Source: Cyanophora paradoxa (lineage: Eukaryota > Glaucocystophyceae > Cyanophorales > Cyanophoraceae). Taken from it: a stretch of 64,000 bases of DNA. Below the pieces are notes generated by a model, which saw only the letters and a list, made by a program, of their open reading frames with translations, did not search any database and had not been told where the DNA came from. Where the stretch lies: contig QPMI01000484.1 of assembly GCA_004431415.1 (NCBI GenBank), positions 186,001 through 250,000 on the forward strand, given 5' to 3'. A program made the position numbers and the translations under genes. Of this stretch, positions 63,941-64,000 are shown piece after piece (the first letter of the stretch is position 1; each line of letters starts with the position of its first letter).

Positions 63941-63960
63941 ACCGGAGAAAATAATTTCGG
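63941..63960 (-). promoter_or_regulatory. Conserved 20-bp upstream box, copy 2
   Basis: Same 20 bases as at 58175-58194, again on the coding side, here before the polymerase-helicase gene and followed by TATTTTAAAAG. The equal orientation and nearness to two starts support a promoter role. Confidence 0.75.
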
Positions 63961-64000
63961 CGCAATCTACCAAATCCTCCTTTTCATACCCTTGTTGTTA

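Larger units (their letters stand above)
54690..64000. mobile_element. Integrated virus-like DNA element (polinton-like virus/virophage type), partial
   Basis: The region is AT-richer than the host part, intronless and tightly packed on the minus side. It encodes a Dam-type methyltransferase, SpeD, a DUF5710 protein, an rve integrase and a polymerase-helicase-HNH fusion. A self-encoded replication protein with an rve integrase is the hallmark of polintons, polinton-like viruses and integrating virophages. The left edge is set at the compositional shift and the first GAGGTGAACCCCACT copy; it is approximate. No right end and no capsid, packaging ATPase or protease gene is seen, so the element is probably cut by the window edge. 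Confidence 0.75.

Overview
The window looks like nuclear DNA of a high-GC, intron-rich microbial eukaryote (a protist or alga) with an integrated DNA virus-like element at its right end. The evidence is split genes with short introns, 5' splice sites that are very often GTGCG(C/T) and occasionally GC, a mitochondrial citrate synthase, a mitochondrial-type ribosomal protein, a GPI-anchor enzyme and soluble-type adenylyl cyclases. The lineage cannot be named from the sequence alone. Host exon coordinates below are my own manual splicing from protein similarity and GT/GC-AG signals. Gene ends are firmer than internal exon borders.

Left part (1-30 kb). Citrate synthase lies on the minus strand and runs off the left edge. 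Next is a large minus-strand receptor-type adenylyl cyclase fused to a cyclic-nucleotide phosphodiesterase (5.2-13.2 kb). Then comes a 4.9-kb segment bounded by short inverted repeats that carries an unrecognised spliced plus-strand gene. It is followed by mitochondrial ribosomal protein uL22 (plus), PIG-Q/GPI1 (minus) and diphthine-ammonia ligase DPH6 with RidA-like domains (plus). The last two are divergent with only 41 bp between start codons. A 1.9-kb element with about 50-bp inverted ends and a minus-strand leucine-rich-like gene with a decayed duplicate of its 5' end follow.

Middle (30.8-50.2 kb). Two diverged copies of one soluble-adenylyl-cyclase-like gene are arranged head to head as a giant inverted repeat. 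The arms are 9-10 kb and the spacer is about 0.6 kb. Each encodes two cyclase domains, an AAA/NACHT-like ATPase and a TPR-like C-terminal region. With the receptor cyclase/PDE, this places three cAMP genes in about 45 kb.

Right part (50.2-64 kb). After about 2 kb without a recognisable gene there is a spliced minus-strand gene for a putative secreted, cysteine-containing membrane-anchored protein. Base composition then drops sharply near 54.7 kb and introns disappear. From there to the window end lies an integrated virus-like element (polinton-like virus/virophage type of gene set). It has a Dam-type adenine DNA methyltransferase, a prokaryotic-type S-adenosylmethionine decarboxylase (SpeD), a two-repeat DUF5710 protein, a retroviral-type integrase, and a 1438-residue fusion of family-B-like polymerase, SF1 helicase and HNH-like zinc module. 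An identical 20-bp box precedes two of these genes and is probably a viral promoter element. No capsid gene is visible, so the element probably continues beyond the window. This element, and especially SpeD in such a setting and the polymerase-helicase-HNH fusion, is the most novel part of the window.
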